From: Solicoccozyma terricola
Taxonomy: Eukaryota; Basidiomycota; Tremellomycetes; Filobasidiales; Piskurozymaceae
Assembly (NCBI GenBank): GCA_001600875.1
Contig: BCLD01000017.1
Span: 90,625 to 154,624 of the forward strand
Direction: 5' to 3'
Length of the DNA: 64,000 bases
Made by a program: the position numbers and the translations under genes. The notes beneath the pieces were generated by a model. It was not told the origin of the DNA. It worked only from the letters and a program-made list of their open reading frames with translations, and ran no database searches. Within the stretch, counting starts at the first letter, position 1. Each line of letters opens with the position of its first letter. This document shows positions 22,864 through 34,408 of this stretch, in pieces.

Positions 22864-25800
22864 ATGACCACCACATCCACCACACATCACCCCGACTCAA
22901 CCCGCGGACTATCCCTCAAGAGTCCATGGAGGAGTCCCAGAGAGGTATACTCGGAGACCCAGCAGCAAAGACGACGTGAGGCGTTGAAAGGAGAAGCGGA
23001 GAAAACACCTGCTAGAGCAGACGATCTTCCAAAGGTTCGCATCCGTCGAGGACACACACGCACTCTCTCTTGTTGGATCAACATCTGACAATCGTTACCT
23101 ATATCTCGCACAGCTCTCCAAAACCCTTTCCGACTTCTCCATCGCTCAATCTGACCGCTTAGCTTGGTCACCTCAATACACACATTCTCCCGTCCCACTT
23201 TCCTTCCAACATCCCAACCTCCCTCAAACAACACCACCACGTATAATCCCCCACTCTACGCTCGCAAGTCCGTTCAAATCAGGTGGTACGAAATCCCACG
23301 TTGCTATGGAAAGCGATCGAGAGAGATCACGATGGGATATTCCTATCCTCTCGCGTAGTAGATGGAGAGCTAGATCAGGGAGCGTCATCGCAGACGCCAA
23401 CGCGGAAAGGTTAGGTATCGGAGCGACCAAAGCTGGATATCTACGAATGGATGTATCACCTCAAACGACGTTGATGGATTCCTCATCAACCGAGTCGACT
23501 CATTCAGATCGCGTTCGAAAATGGACAGAAGCTACCAAAATCGCAGCGTCGTCTCCATCTTTCGAGGCAATGCGAATTGTATCTTCGGTTCCATCACAAA
23601 CTCCACCATCAATGACCACGCAGATAGTGTCGACGATGTCTGCGTCACTTGGTAATCATCAAGGTTATGCAGGAACGCCAACGAGTCCAACACCACCACC
23701 GCCGCCTCCTCATCTCCAGAACGGCAGGCGTTCGGCAATTCCTAGCACACCAGAAGACGCAATGGAGACCATATCGAGTCCACTCACGCGCACCACAGCG
23801 TCTCTACCACGACGATCCTACGACCAAGCTCGGTATGAAGGTTCCTTATACAATCAACGTCATTCCTCATCTTGTCGAAAGGAAGTGAAACGAATCCGAG
23901 ACGATGGAATAGTCTCACCTCTCGACGCTGGAGTCATCGACATCTTCTTTGATCACGGAGGCGTATCCTGTTCGTCTTCCGGATCTTCCGATTCGTCTCC
24001 TATACAAACAGATCGTCATACTGTGATTCGACCACGTCTTCTTAAACGCAGAACAACGAGCGGAGAAAGTGGAGGATGGTCAATCGCAACGAAACGCTCA
24101 ATGTCGTCGACTGCTTCAAAGGAAATCACATTACCTCTGACGAGTAAACCGAATCTTGAATCTCGAATTACTGCTGAGAAAATCGACGAGAGGATGTCGC
24201 CATTGGGAGAAAAGTTTGGTCATGGTACTATCAGCCCGAAACTCAACGACTCCCCACTTCATCTGGCTCGCAAACGTCTATCTCCTGGCGACGTGGAAGA
24301 CGAGCTTTCGTCCTCGCGTCGACATCCACCAACAATGATAGCTCCGAGACCAGCGATATTTCGACACATTACCGCTCCAGCTTCTACCTCCCTTCGTCAT
24401 ATCAACCGTGTCTCAACACCCGATCCGATAGAAATCGACCGTTCGCAAACGCCACTCCCGGCTTTCGTAGCTGAACGGCCATCACCATTCGCGTTCGTTT
24501 CTTCCGGTCTGGTAAAGAAGGGAACACCGAGTTCAATGTCCAACCGGAGCACAGCAGGAAGCAGTGGCATGTCTTCCAATGCCTCAAAACATGCCATGGA
24601 CAACCCTTCTATAATCGGACTGCACCGGTTCCCAAACAGTACCCTCACGTCGGTTATTATGCCCAACGACTTGCCAGACACGCCAATCAAGGCCGCTCAA
24701 GTTGTAGAAGGTTTGCCGAGAATAGTCAATAACCGTCCTCCACCGGTCGATATCGCGGCAGCCTCAGCTAGTCGAGGTCTTCGCCGGAAACGTAGCGCGA
24801 TGTGGAACCGAGCGCACAGCGGTAGCGTTAGCTCTGTTGGCGGATCGGATGGTTTCGAACCGGAACCAACCACGCCGACCATGGAGGAGGATCTGGCAGG
24901 TGAGGCTAGGAAGAATAAGACCTTTATTGTAACTCTCAACTGACCCGACCTGAAACCCTGCAGCAAAAGCAATTCAGGAGCTTTGCACTATCACGCCTGA
25001 ACCACCAAAATCGGTCCAAAGCTACCCTTTCGCTAGCAACTGCGTGATGGAAAAAGGTAAACCCATCGAATCGCCATCACCTCCTCACAAACGCTTCTCC
25101 ATCCTTTCCCGCCTCAAGTCCACCAAACAGCAACATCCGCTCGCTCGAGCATCCAATCCGTTCCTCTCTCTGGCATATAAGCTCGGTGCCGAGCAGCCTA
25201 TGTCCATCACCTGCAGTCCCATGGTCTCGCAGTCAATCTCGGAGAAAACAACGGCAGGACGCTTCGAGCAGGATTTTGTTGTGCTGGAACCGGTCGGACA
25301 AGGTGAATTCAGCACGGTGTGGAAGGTCCGAGAGAAGCGGTCGGGAGACATCTTTGCAGTCAAGCGAGGGAAGGCGTATTGTGGCGCGAAGGATCGGTGA
25401 GTGCGAGGGTTCTGGTTCTGGTAACATGCCACTCACTAAAAACCGCCCTATCCCTACAGACAACGCCAGCTACAGGAGGTTGATATCCTTCAATCCCTTA
25501 GCTCACATCCTCACCCCCACGTAGTCGAGTTCCACGAAGCCTGGGAACAAAATCACCAGCTACATTTACGGACTGCGTTTGCTGATTGCGGCGATCTTGC
25601 TACGTACCTGCTCAGTATCGCTGATGCAGGTGGTCTCGACGAGATACGATGTTGGAAGGTTCTGACGGAGATGACCTGCGTGAGTTACCTCTTGATGTTG
25701 CAGATCACTTTCGACCCACGCTGACGCAGCGCCCCGCCCCCTCTCAGGGTCTCCGCCATATCCATAATCTTGGCATCCTTCACCTCGACCTCAAACCATC

Positions 25801-26703
25801 CAACATCTTAATCACCAAATCTGGTTCTCTCCAGATCAGTGACTTTGGTCTTTCAACTCGCCAAGGTGACACCACCTCGGAAAGGGCGTGCTCAAGGCAA
25901 CAACTTGGACCTAGTTCTTCGGATGCGAGTCTCAGAGAAGGGGATAGGGAGTACCTCAGTCCGGAGATTTTGCGAGGGGAGTTTGGAAGAGCAGCTGATG
26001 CATTTAGGTGAGTCGGTCTGGGTTGTTTGCTCTGTCCCGTTAAGCGGGAACGAGTGCTCATGCTATGATCAATCTACACAGTTTGGGAATAACAATGCTG
26101 GAAGCGTTTATGAATGTGATCCTGCCGTCGAGTAAGTTAACATGGCGTTGCGAATCAAAAGCGCCAAAAACGCAATCCCGTTAACCTTCTCTGCTCTTTC
26201 CTACAGACGGCGACGCGTGGCAAAAGCTCCGATCTGATGATTTTTCAGACTTGAATGAACATTTCGCAATCAGTAGAAGTCCCATTGCAACAAGCTTTGG
26301 TGCAATGTCGACCTCGTTGCAATCCATGACGTCTCTCGGATCGTGTACGACCTACGCGGAAGATTCGGCCTCACCCTCCGCTACCTCGCCTCTCCTCACG
26401 CTCATCAAGAGACTCATGGTCTCTGACCCTACAACTCGGATGACCATCGACGGGATCTGGTCTCATCCGATCATATATCGAATCGCAGGGATGCTCTCTA
26501 CGTGTATAGACAGTCGAATGTCCGGAGAGGCGCATTCGACCTATAGCGCGGACGAATGGTCGACTTGGGAGAACCGGCGGATGATAGGCACGTCGCCGGA
26601 TGCAACCAAGGTGGAGTTTGTTGGCAGGGGGATGTCGATAGTACAGTCGGCATTGGTAGTGGAAGTGGATACCATGCTGTGGGATGAGGTGTTGGTGGGA
26701 TAG
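22864..26703 (+). CDS. WEE1: Wee1/Swe1-type cell-cycle inhibitory kinase
   Basis: The 1,138-residue protein carries a long disordered N-terminus with many S/T-P sites and a C-terminal Wee1 kinase domain, which phosphorylates Cdk1 on Tyr15 to delay mitosis. Exons: 22864-23034, 23114-24899, 24964-25396, 25460-25679, 25748-26007, 26082-26131, 26207-26703. Kinase motifs: GQGEFSTVWKV (P-loop), FAVKRGK (Lys), HHLHLDLKPSN-type loop seen here as ILHLDLKPSNI, ISDFGLST, and the Wee1-specific EGDREYLSPE in place of the usual APE region. FERF-like entry FEQDFVVLEPVGQG also fits. S/T-P clusters ([20 protein letters not shown]) suggest Cdk feedback phosphorylation. The first ATG (22864) is preceded by an in-frame GTG only; the HTSP/SPWRSPRE N-terminus is typical for the family. 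Confidence 0.93.
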
Positions 26704-27046
26704 CCGGGTGTAAGATGTAGATATATGTAATGTAGTTGAGCATGCCCTCACGTGACCCGAGCGGAACGTGGAAGTGGACGGCGGAATGACGACCGGGTCT
26801 ACGTCGATCGTGTGGAGGATGACACCGATCGTCGCAAGCACATCACCATCAGACTGGGCACAGAGGGGACAGCATCCATCTCCCGGAGAGCGAGCGAGCT
26901 CCACGCTCCAAGCAGTCAACCCTCCATCAACTAGAAGGTACAAAGACCAGTTCTTCGCCGGAGGAAAGCATACGCACTTGCTAAGCGATCTGCTTCGACA
27001 ATACGCCGAGGCCAATTCCATTTGCCGACATCCTGCCTCAACAATC
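26704..27046. other. Intergenic spacer between Wee1-like and acyltransferase genes
   Basis: A 343-nt tandem spacer that holds the 3' end of the kinase gene and the promoter of the acyltransferase gene. A frame open through it into the acyltransferase exon lacks an upstream ATG and shows no domain. Confidence 0.5.
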
Positions 27047-29100
27047 ATGTCCCCATCCTCCACTCACGAATCCCAACCTCTCATCCCATCTTCCATTAAA
27101 GCTCAATCTAAGACATCCAGCTCTGCCTCATCCCAGCTTGGTCAGCCACTCTACACAATTCCCATCGCATCCCGACCTCGGCCACTTGGCGTACAGCGAT
27201 ACATCTTCTCTCTCTTCTTTGTATCATGTCTCATCCTGATCAACTCGTTTCAGGTAGTCGTCATGGGACCGCTGGCTTTGCTTGGATGGGCGCTTCGGAC
27301 GTTGCGGTTAAGGACGATGGAGAAGTTGCTGAGAGATCGAGTGTACGAGAGGTTGGTCAGGCTTACCAAAGACTGGTTCGGTAGTTTACGTGAGTTTATC
27401 GTGTCAATCTACATCCAAAGAAATCGTCGAAGGAGATGGATGTTGACACTTGGAAATGCGAAATTTTCCAGTTGTCGCAATAACCGTTTTATTCGCTCCA
27501 ACTACCATCACATTGACTTCGGATTCAACTGTCGACCTTAACGCAATAGTACGGCCACGGCAATCAACGACATCCAAAGACGAGATGAATGGCAATCCTG
27601 CTGTCGACAACGACGCAAAGGAGAACCATGAAAAGCTGGAAATCATATTACCGGAGAGATTGGTGATCATGGCGAATCATCAGGTGAGTTGGTGCAAGCG
27701 CGGTTCGGTGACCGAAGGAGCGTTATGGGGATATGGAATGAGTTATGGGATGAGAGTGTTCTTTCATGAGAGAGACAATCAAATGCTTTCAGAGTATTCG
27801 AAGTTGCACGCGGTCGACGGGATTGATTGTCGATCGTTGAATTGCTCAGAATTGACTCTGGTCACCAGGAGATCGAGATTTTTCAAAAGTCTTGAGAGCA
27901 TCGTCATTATGATTGAATGAGCCACACGATCAGATGTTTGAGCAGCTGGTATAGCTTGAACCAGATGTTCAAGTGGTATGAAGCAGGATAGTCAGAATTG
28001 AGACCTTAATACTGCGCTTGGAAATGTCTCTTCCTCGACACCGCTGACACAGATCATTTTGAACAGGCTTATACAGACTGGATGTACATCTGGATTCTTG
28101 GACACTTGACCGGTGCGTCTAGTACCACTAGAGGTGGCGAACGAAGTCACGGATCGAAAGACATTATCATTCTTCTGAAGAAGAGTTTGAAATGGGTGCC
28201 CATTGTAGGATGGGGAATGTGAGTTCAGAAGCCATTATACGCAGTGGCAGTCGGTATTCTAATACCTATCCACTTGACAGGCAATTCTACGATTTCATTT
28301 TCCTCAGCCGCTCATGGGCTGCCGATCGTACCAATTTGACCCTCGCCTTCACACATCTCGGTCAACGCGCCAAGTCAGGTGGTGGAATGTGGCTACTCAT
28401 CTTCCCGGAAGGTACCATCACGAGCGACGAGGAGAGGGCGAAGAGTGTGAGATATGCGGACAAGGAGGGTGTGGTGAGTGGTGACCGCGTTGTTTCGACG
28501 GACTTGTTCAGGGCCTAACACCGAATGCTCCTCTAGCCGGACTTTGTAAATTGTCTGCATCCACGATCGACGGGTCTATTGTTCGCGCTGAGGACGTTGC
28601 TTCCCGAGGTGGAAGATCTGAAGATTTTAGATATAACGATCGGCTATCCGGGAGTTCCTCGAGGTGGTTACGCGCAGGAATGGTAAGTCGAATCGGTAGA
28701 GAAACCGAGTACAAAGGTATGAAATCTGAAACGAGCGCTCCTGCCGGCACGCAGGTACAACCTCACCTCGGTTTTCAGCAACGGCGTTCCACCACCTACC
28801 ATTCACCTTCACCTCCGTATGATCGATCCCTCTCGCGAAGAGATCCCAGGCCTTGCATCTGTCCGTCCGTCTTCAGTGGCAATAGATAGCAATGATAGAC
28901 GTAAGATAAACCCTGCAGCTGACCGCGTGCCTGTAGTCGGCCTCGCTTCTCCCACCGAGGCGACGGCGTTCAACGCATGGCTGCGTAGACAGTGGGAAGC
29001 CAAGGAGCAGCTTTTGAATGGATTCGTCAAGAAGGGCGCGTTTGAGCATACAGGTGTGCCGGTGGAAGGTGGCAGCGTTGTCATGCCCATCGCTTTCTGA
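27047..29100 (+). CDS. LPLAT-family lysophospholipid acyltransferase (Cst26/Psi1-LCLAT1 type)
   Basis: A 463-residue membrane acyltransferase. Exons: 27047-27389, 27472-27683, 28067-28218, 28281-28473, 28537-28682, 28755-29100. A hydrophobic N-terminal helix (YIFSLFFVSCLILINSF) is followed by the catalytic NHQAYTDW motif (His-x4-Asp), a central LLKKSLKWVPIVGWGMQFYDFIFLSR segment and the FPEGT substrate-binding motif, then GYPGVPRGGYAQEW. This order is that of the yeast Cst26/Psi1 and animal LCLAT1 group, which reacylate lyso-phosphatidylinositol or lyso-cardiolipin in the ER. The acceptor preference cannot be read from the sequence. Intron 2 (27684-28066, 383 nt) falls inside the HX4D motif, between NHQ and AYTDW. 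Confidence 0.9.
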
Positions 29101-29518
29101 AGAATTCTGGGATAGATGGAAAGTTGTAATCATGAAGTATATCATATGATCAACATAAGATCTAGCTACGTGACGGCGACGAGAAGGACGATAGGAAAAA
29201 GGAAACAGAAACAAGGACAAAAGAATGACAGGTGGTACTCTTGGCCCTCTCGAGTGAGATGGACTGAGCCCTGGAACAAGGAGAACAAGGACAACACAGG
29301 ACCGGCCTGTGGTTGTAAAGGAAGACTAGCTGGCGATACCGGATCGCGAGCCAAGGGAGAACGATAGGTTGACCTGCAACGACGAGACGAGTGTGACGAG
29401 TTTCGTGACGTTCGTGAAAGCGGGGCGTTTATACAAATAGATCGTGGTCGTGGAAGGGGGTTGGGAGAAGGGGGAGAAAGGGTGCGGGGTTGGATCGTCT
29501 CGTCGAGAAACGATCTCA
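29101..29518. other. Convergent 3' spacer
   Basis: A 418-nt spacer between the ends of the plus-strand acyltransferase and the minus-strand chitinase. It contains only overlapping low-complexity open frames; no gene is supported. Confidence 0.5.
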
Positions 29519-31495
29519 TCAACCCTGGACGGCGGCCATGACACTGATAGCAGACTGATAAGAGGAAGATATCGAATTGTCAGTTTGTGCTGTTTTCCGA
29601 TCATTGTTATCTTTCTCTATCTCTTTGAATACTCACAGAATCATACTCCCAGTACATGACACCTGCGTTCCAACCCTTGGACTTGGCTTGACTGACACAA
29701 GTGTTCAATGTCGACGTGTCCATGTAACCGTTGGAAGCGGCTCCCGAGTTGATTGGCTTGCCGATGACGATTTTTTCGAGCTCGATACCACTAGCAGCCA
29801 TCTCGAATACGGATGTACCTGGGAATTCTGACGAGTTGAGCAAGCTATCACAGGTGGTGTAAGCGGAGGCTCCCTGGTTGTAGAATTGAACATTGTAGAA
29901 ATCGATTCCTGATCCGACTTGTTCGTGAATCTTGAGGTAACCACCACCAGAGTATTGACCGTTCGTGGTGAACCATGGAGCCTGAGGAGCGTGAGAGATG
30001 ATGTACGGAGAAGGAAGTTGGTTTCGAAGTTCGTTTTGGAAAGTGATCAACCAAGCCTCTGCGTAACCACCGTTGAAAGCGGCATTATCCTCGTAATCGA
30101 TATCAACACCGTTAAGGTTGTTCGCCTTGACCCAGGTAGCGAGGTTTTGAGCGGTTTGAGTTGGGTCGGCACCAGCGGTGGTAGGGTTGTCTATGGGTGG
30201 TGAGATTGGTTCGGGAGTAAGTAATGGAACGCGGAATCCAACGCCTTGGCACCACAACCACACTCACCAGTTGAACCAAACGCTGAAACCATGAGGGTGA
30301 TACCAGCAGCATTATAAGCAGCCAAAGTTTCTTGCTGTTTCGCAGATCCTAATCCAGTCCAGAATTGGGCGTTCTAGTGAGCGAAGGGGGAAAAAAAAGG
30401 ACAGGGGAATCCATCAGTTAACAACGCAAGAAATAACCCGGGGGTGTCAAAGAGGATCACTCACGTCAACAGCACCAGAGTTACTCATCCAGAAAGCAAG
30501 AATGAATCGATTATAACCTTGAAGGTCAGAAACGGACGGCATAGCAGTCAACCATGCGTCCGAGTAGATGACCTAGCGAGGAAAGAGAGAAAAGAGAAGA
30601 AAAAAAAAGAAATCAGCTACTATGAACAATCCCCCCTCCCCTTCCCTATCACACTTAAAACGCCAACTCACCCAATGAGGAGCTGAAGCACTACCACCAG
30701 AACCAGAACTAGTCACCGCCGTCGTCGCAGACGCAGACGCAACAGCCGCAGAACTAGTACCCGAAGCTGAAACCGAAGCTGAAACATCCACCGCCGACGC
30801 CGACACTGACGCCGACCCAGCAGCAGCGGTAGCAGCGGCACCTGACGCAGCTGTTGTTGAAGAGAAAGAAAGACGATGAAGGTCTCCAGCTGGGATTGAA
30901 GTAGCATCCGTGGCGGAGGCGGAGGCGGTTGATGAAGAGGAAGATACGGTTGATCCAGCTGATTGATTTGAAATATCATCGGTTGATGGCCACATGCAAC
31001 CGATTGCATTATCGGTGTCCCTATTCGAACGAGAAAGGGAAAGAAATAAAGGAGGGAGGATCAGATTACGGATCGAGGGACAAAAGGGGGACCACAAACT
31101 CACGAGCAAACTAAATCTCCACAACTCCTAACTGTTTGATAAGAACCTCCATAACAACCTAAATTCCCCCGCGGAAAAAAAAAACCCTCCCAAATCAGCT
31201 ATCCCATAACCTCACTCGCCACCCGCCACCAAACGCCCCCTCACGACTCACGTTGTAAATCATTCCCATCACATACCCAACTTCCATAAACACATTCATC
31301 CCTCTTCGCCATCCCTTGCTCCAATTCCTGTGCTCTCAATTGAAGAGCCATAGCTTGATGTTGTCTTGATCTAAGAGTCGATGAAATACCATGTTTGGAA
31401 TCAGATAGAGCCGCGGATGTTGGGGATGTTGCGGAGAGGAGGAGGAGGGATGTGAGGAAGAGGGATTTGAGGGGGAGGGATGTGTATGAAGACAT
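29519..31495 (-). CDS. Secreted GH18 chitinase with N-terminal Cys-rich module
   Basis: A 483-residue secreted glycoside hydrolase family 18 enzyme that cleaves chitin or related GlcNAc polymers in the wall. Exons (minus): 31252-31495, 31104-31158, 31020-30672, 30465-30572, 30268-30373, 29637-30190, 29519-29554. A signal peptide (LKSLFLTSLLLLSATSPTSA) is followed by a short Cys-rich module (CVYGSWVCDGNDLQRC, SCGDLVCSDTDNAIGC), reminiscent of small chitin-binding domains, then a Ser/Ala/Thr-rich linker probably O-glycosylated. The catalytic domain has the GH18 signature NGVDIDYED, with the DxDxE acid intact, plus ILAFWMSN, GITLMVSAFGS and AGVMYWEYDS. The last exon adds SAISVMAAVQG. The final acceptor at 29554 was chosen because it gives a short hydrophobic end typical of a closing helix. 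No GPI signal is seen. Confidence 0.92.
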
Positions 31496-32574
31496 TGTTG
31501 GTTGGGTGAAGCTGGTGGGTGGGTGGTAGGAGGGTGGTTAGGATCTCTCTTCCTTCTTTCCTCAGCTCGCGAAATGGGACGGATGTGAACGAACCTTGAT
31601 CGATCGACTCGACGTGTGTTTGGCGGGATGGGATAGAACAATAACGCGTCGGTGTTACTGTTTGATGTTTTGGTTGTTTTTTTTCTTTTCTCAACGGTGA
31701 AACAGCGAACCTGCGCTGTGTGTTGTGTAGTGAAAGACGGTGGTGAAAGACAGTGACGAGTTCTCGTACGGAGAGAGTTCAAACCAGTTCAGAAGGGGTG
31801 GATGAGATGATGGAGAAGGGGGGGGGGATGGATGGAATCGGTACGAATGGATGGATATATATAGTAAAAATAACACACAACCAAAAACGCGCCTCGATAC
31901 CATTTTTTTTTTTTTCACTTGCCATTTTCCACCCATTTCCACTCATTCTATACCGACGCCACCCTCCGCCCACTGCACCTCCCCCAACCCCCCTCGTCCG
32001 GGGGTGTTTGGTAGGTGATTGTATGTTGATCCCCTCCCAACTATCTGGGAACGAGTGAGTACACCATCCGATCTGCAACCCCTTACTCACCTCCGAACGG
32101 ATCTGTCTATCTCCCATCCCGATGTGCCGTTCATGTGCCGGGACGGAGGGGGAGGGAGGCATGGGAGGAGAGCGGGGTAAGGCGGGGCGTGGGAGGAGAG
32201 GCGGGGAAGACGGGGGAGGGGAGCCGCGCTAGGCGTGGGACGGACAGCGGGGATTTAAACTATATCCACGGCCGCCCGGCGATAGAACGCGTCGCGTGGG
32301 TCAAATCACAGTACAGAGAAACATCGTATAATCGACGATATCGTATCTCCAACCCTTTTCTCAATCCCCTAGAATCTAACTGATAAACAATACACATTTC
32401 TTCCTACCCCCACCCCCACCCCCATCTTCATCTCCACCCCCATCTCGGAATAATATCCTCCACCTATTCATGTCCATATTTATTTTTTCAAGTGACATTA
32501 TAGATCTCTCTCTTACTAACCCGAGTTTCGGGGGTCGGGGGTATAATTTTTTTTTTTCATTCAGGGGAGGGGGG
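31496..32574. other. Upstream region of the chitinase gene, up to the gap
   Basis: About 1.1 kb of G/A-rich and C/A-rich simple sequence. The first part contains the chitinase promoter on the minus strand. At 32135-32235 a GGGAGGAGAGCGGGG-like unit recurs. No coding feature is supported; the sequence ends in a G-rich run at the N gap. Confidence 0.5.
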
Positions 32575-33426
32575 NNNNNNNNNNNNNNNNNNNNNNNNNN
32601 NNNNNNNNNNNNNNNNNNNNNNNNNNNNNNNNNNNNNNNNNNNNNNNNNNNNNNNNNNNNNNNNNNNNNNNNNNNNNNNNNNNNNNNNNNNNNNNNNNNN
32701 NNNNNNNNNNNNNNNNNNNNNNNNNNNNNNNNNNNNNNNNNNNNNNNNNNNNNNNNNNNNNNNNNNNNNNNNNNNNNNNNNNNNNNNNNNNNNNNNNNNN
32801 NNNNNNNNNNNNNNNNNNNNNNNNNNNNNNNNNNNNNNNNNNNNNNNNNNNNNNNNNNNNNNNNNNNNNNNNNNNNNNNNNNNNNNNNNNNNNNNNNNNN
32901 NNNNNNNNNNNNNNNNNNNNNNNNNNNNNNNNNNNNNNNNNNNNNNNNNNNNNNNNNNNNNNNNNNNNNNNNNNNNNNNNNNNNNNNNNNNNNNNNNNNN
33001 NNNNNNNNNNNNNNNNNNNNNNNNNNNNNNNNNNNNNNNNNNNNNNNNNNNNNNNNNNNNNNNNNNNNNNNNNNNNNNNNNNNNNNNNNNNNNNNNNNNN
33101 NNNNNNNNNNNNNNNNNNNNNNNNNNNNNNNNNNNNNNNNNNNNNNNNNNNNNNNNNNNNNNNNNNNNNNNNNNNNNNNNNNNNNNNNNNNNNNNNNNNN
33201 NNNNNNNNNNNNNNNNNNNNNNNNNNNNNNNNNNNNNNNNNNNNNNNNNNNNNNNNNNNNNNNNNNNNNNNNNNNNNNNNNNNNNNNNNNNNNNNNNNNN
33301 NNNNNNNNNNNNNNNNNNNNNNNNNNNNNNNNNNNNNNNNNNNNNNNNNNNNNNNNNNNNNNNNNNNNNNNNNNNNNNNNNNNNNNNNNNNNNNNNNNNN
33401 NNNNNNNNNNNNNNNNNNNNNNNNNN
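32575..33426. other. Assembly gap (852 N)
   Basis: All bases are N. The gap is flanked by a G-rich run on the left and ordinary sequence on the right. It lies between the chitinase promoter and the Fus1-like gene; any gene or repeat in it is invisible here. Open frames drawn through it are meaningless. Confidence 1.
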
Positions 33427-34408
33427 GATTATCGTCTTGCGAGTTAATCGAGTATATCGAAAGCATTCCCAATTCCTCTTCTCTTGTCTTTTCTTCCATG
33501 AGCGCGAAGGGAAGATTTCCCCCAATTTTCCCTTTTCAATGAACGAGAAAGACTCAACCCAATTGTCTCCCCCCCCCCCCCCCGCGTTAACTGAGTGAAA
33601 CCTATCCTGTCTTCTCCATTACCCAATATAGTGATTCATTCCAAAAACCCATGAAAATCAAGAGTTCGAAATACTCCTAAAAAAGGAGTGACCCGCAGGA
33701 GAAAGGGGGGGGGGGGGGGTTCAAACGATTTATGTTATTCGGGTTGCTTTTCATTGATGCAAGAGCAAGGGCAAGGGCAAGGGCAAGGGCAAGGGCAAGG
33801 TTAAGGTATATATATGTATACATATTCTGATGTTTCTGAATTGAGATAAGTCTTCTTTTTGCTCTATCTTGTTTCCAACAAAGTGGGAAACCCCCCAAGG
33901 AACGAAAAATCTGTGTTCGATGTGTGCATCCGATGTTGTTCTCCGATACGCGGGTTTGATCTGTGGCGCGTTGGACGGGGTAGGGACGTCACGCGTCTTG
34001 TTTACGCGGAGAGGAGGGGAGGGGGAGGGGAGGAGGGGGTTGCAGGGAGTTGCAGACAGGCAGACAGGGTTCATACCACCACACCACACACCAACCACCA
34101 CCCACCATTCACCCTCGCAGCCTATTCCTACGTTTCGATTTACTTTTAGGAAGAACCCTGGGGGATCCTTTCCGCATTTGCAAAGTGGTGGTGGTGGTGC
34201 CTTTCGGTCTTCTTGGGATTAGATCCTCGTTCTCCCCCCGTTTTTGGGAATCCATATAACAAACGATCTAGTACTGTGGGTGGGATTTCAAACTGTCTTC
34301 CAGCCAAACCCCTTCCTATCATTCCAACGATCCAACGAACGAACGAACGAACGAAACGAAACGAAACAATAATTGAAAAGAAGAACCCCCCAAGACCATA
34401 CAACGAAA
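33427..34408. other. Intergenic region with GCAAGG hexamer repeat
   Basis: This 982-nt spacer follows the gap and precedes the Fus1-like gene. It contains a C tract (about 33571-33583), a G tract (about 33707-33719) and six copies of GCAAGG at 33765-33800. A GAAC/GAAAC repeat (ACGAACGAACGAACG) lies in the probable 5' UTR near 34334-34365. No gene recognised. Confidence 0.5.
33765..33800 (+). repeat. (GCAAGG)6 hexanucleotide repeat
   Basis: Six perfect tandem copies, non-coding, directly followed by TTAAGGTATATATATG. It is not a telomere-type repeat of this group. Confidence 0.95.

Noticed and set aside
29166..29522. 118-codon extension of the chitinase reading frame beyond the last intron
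   Set aside because: An alternative acceptor at 29554 gives a short, plausible C-terminus; the extension is Ser/Pro-rich noise over the 3' spacer.
32470..33525. Long open frames of more than 300 codons across the N gap on both strands
   Set aside because: They exist only because N bases contain no stop codons.
33765..33800. GCAAGG array as a telomere-like repeat
   Set aside because: It is not of the TTAGGG type and is short and internal; treated as a simple repeat.
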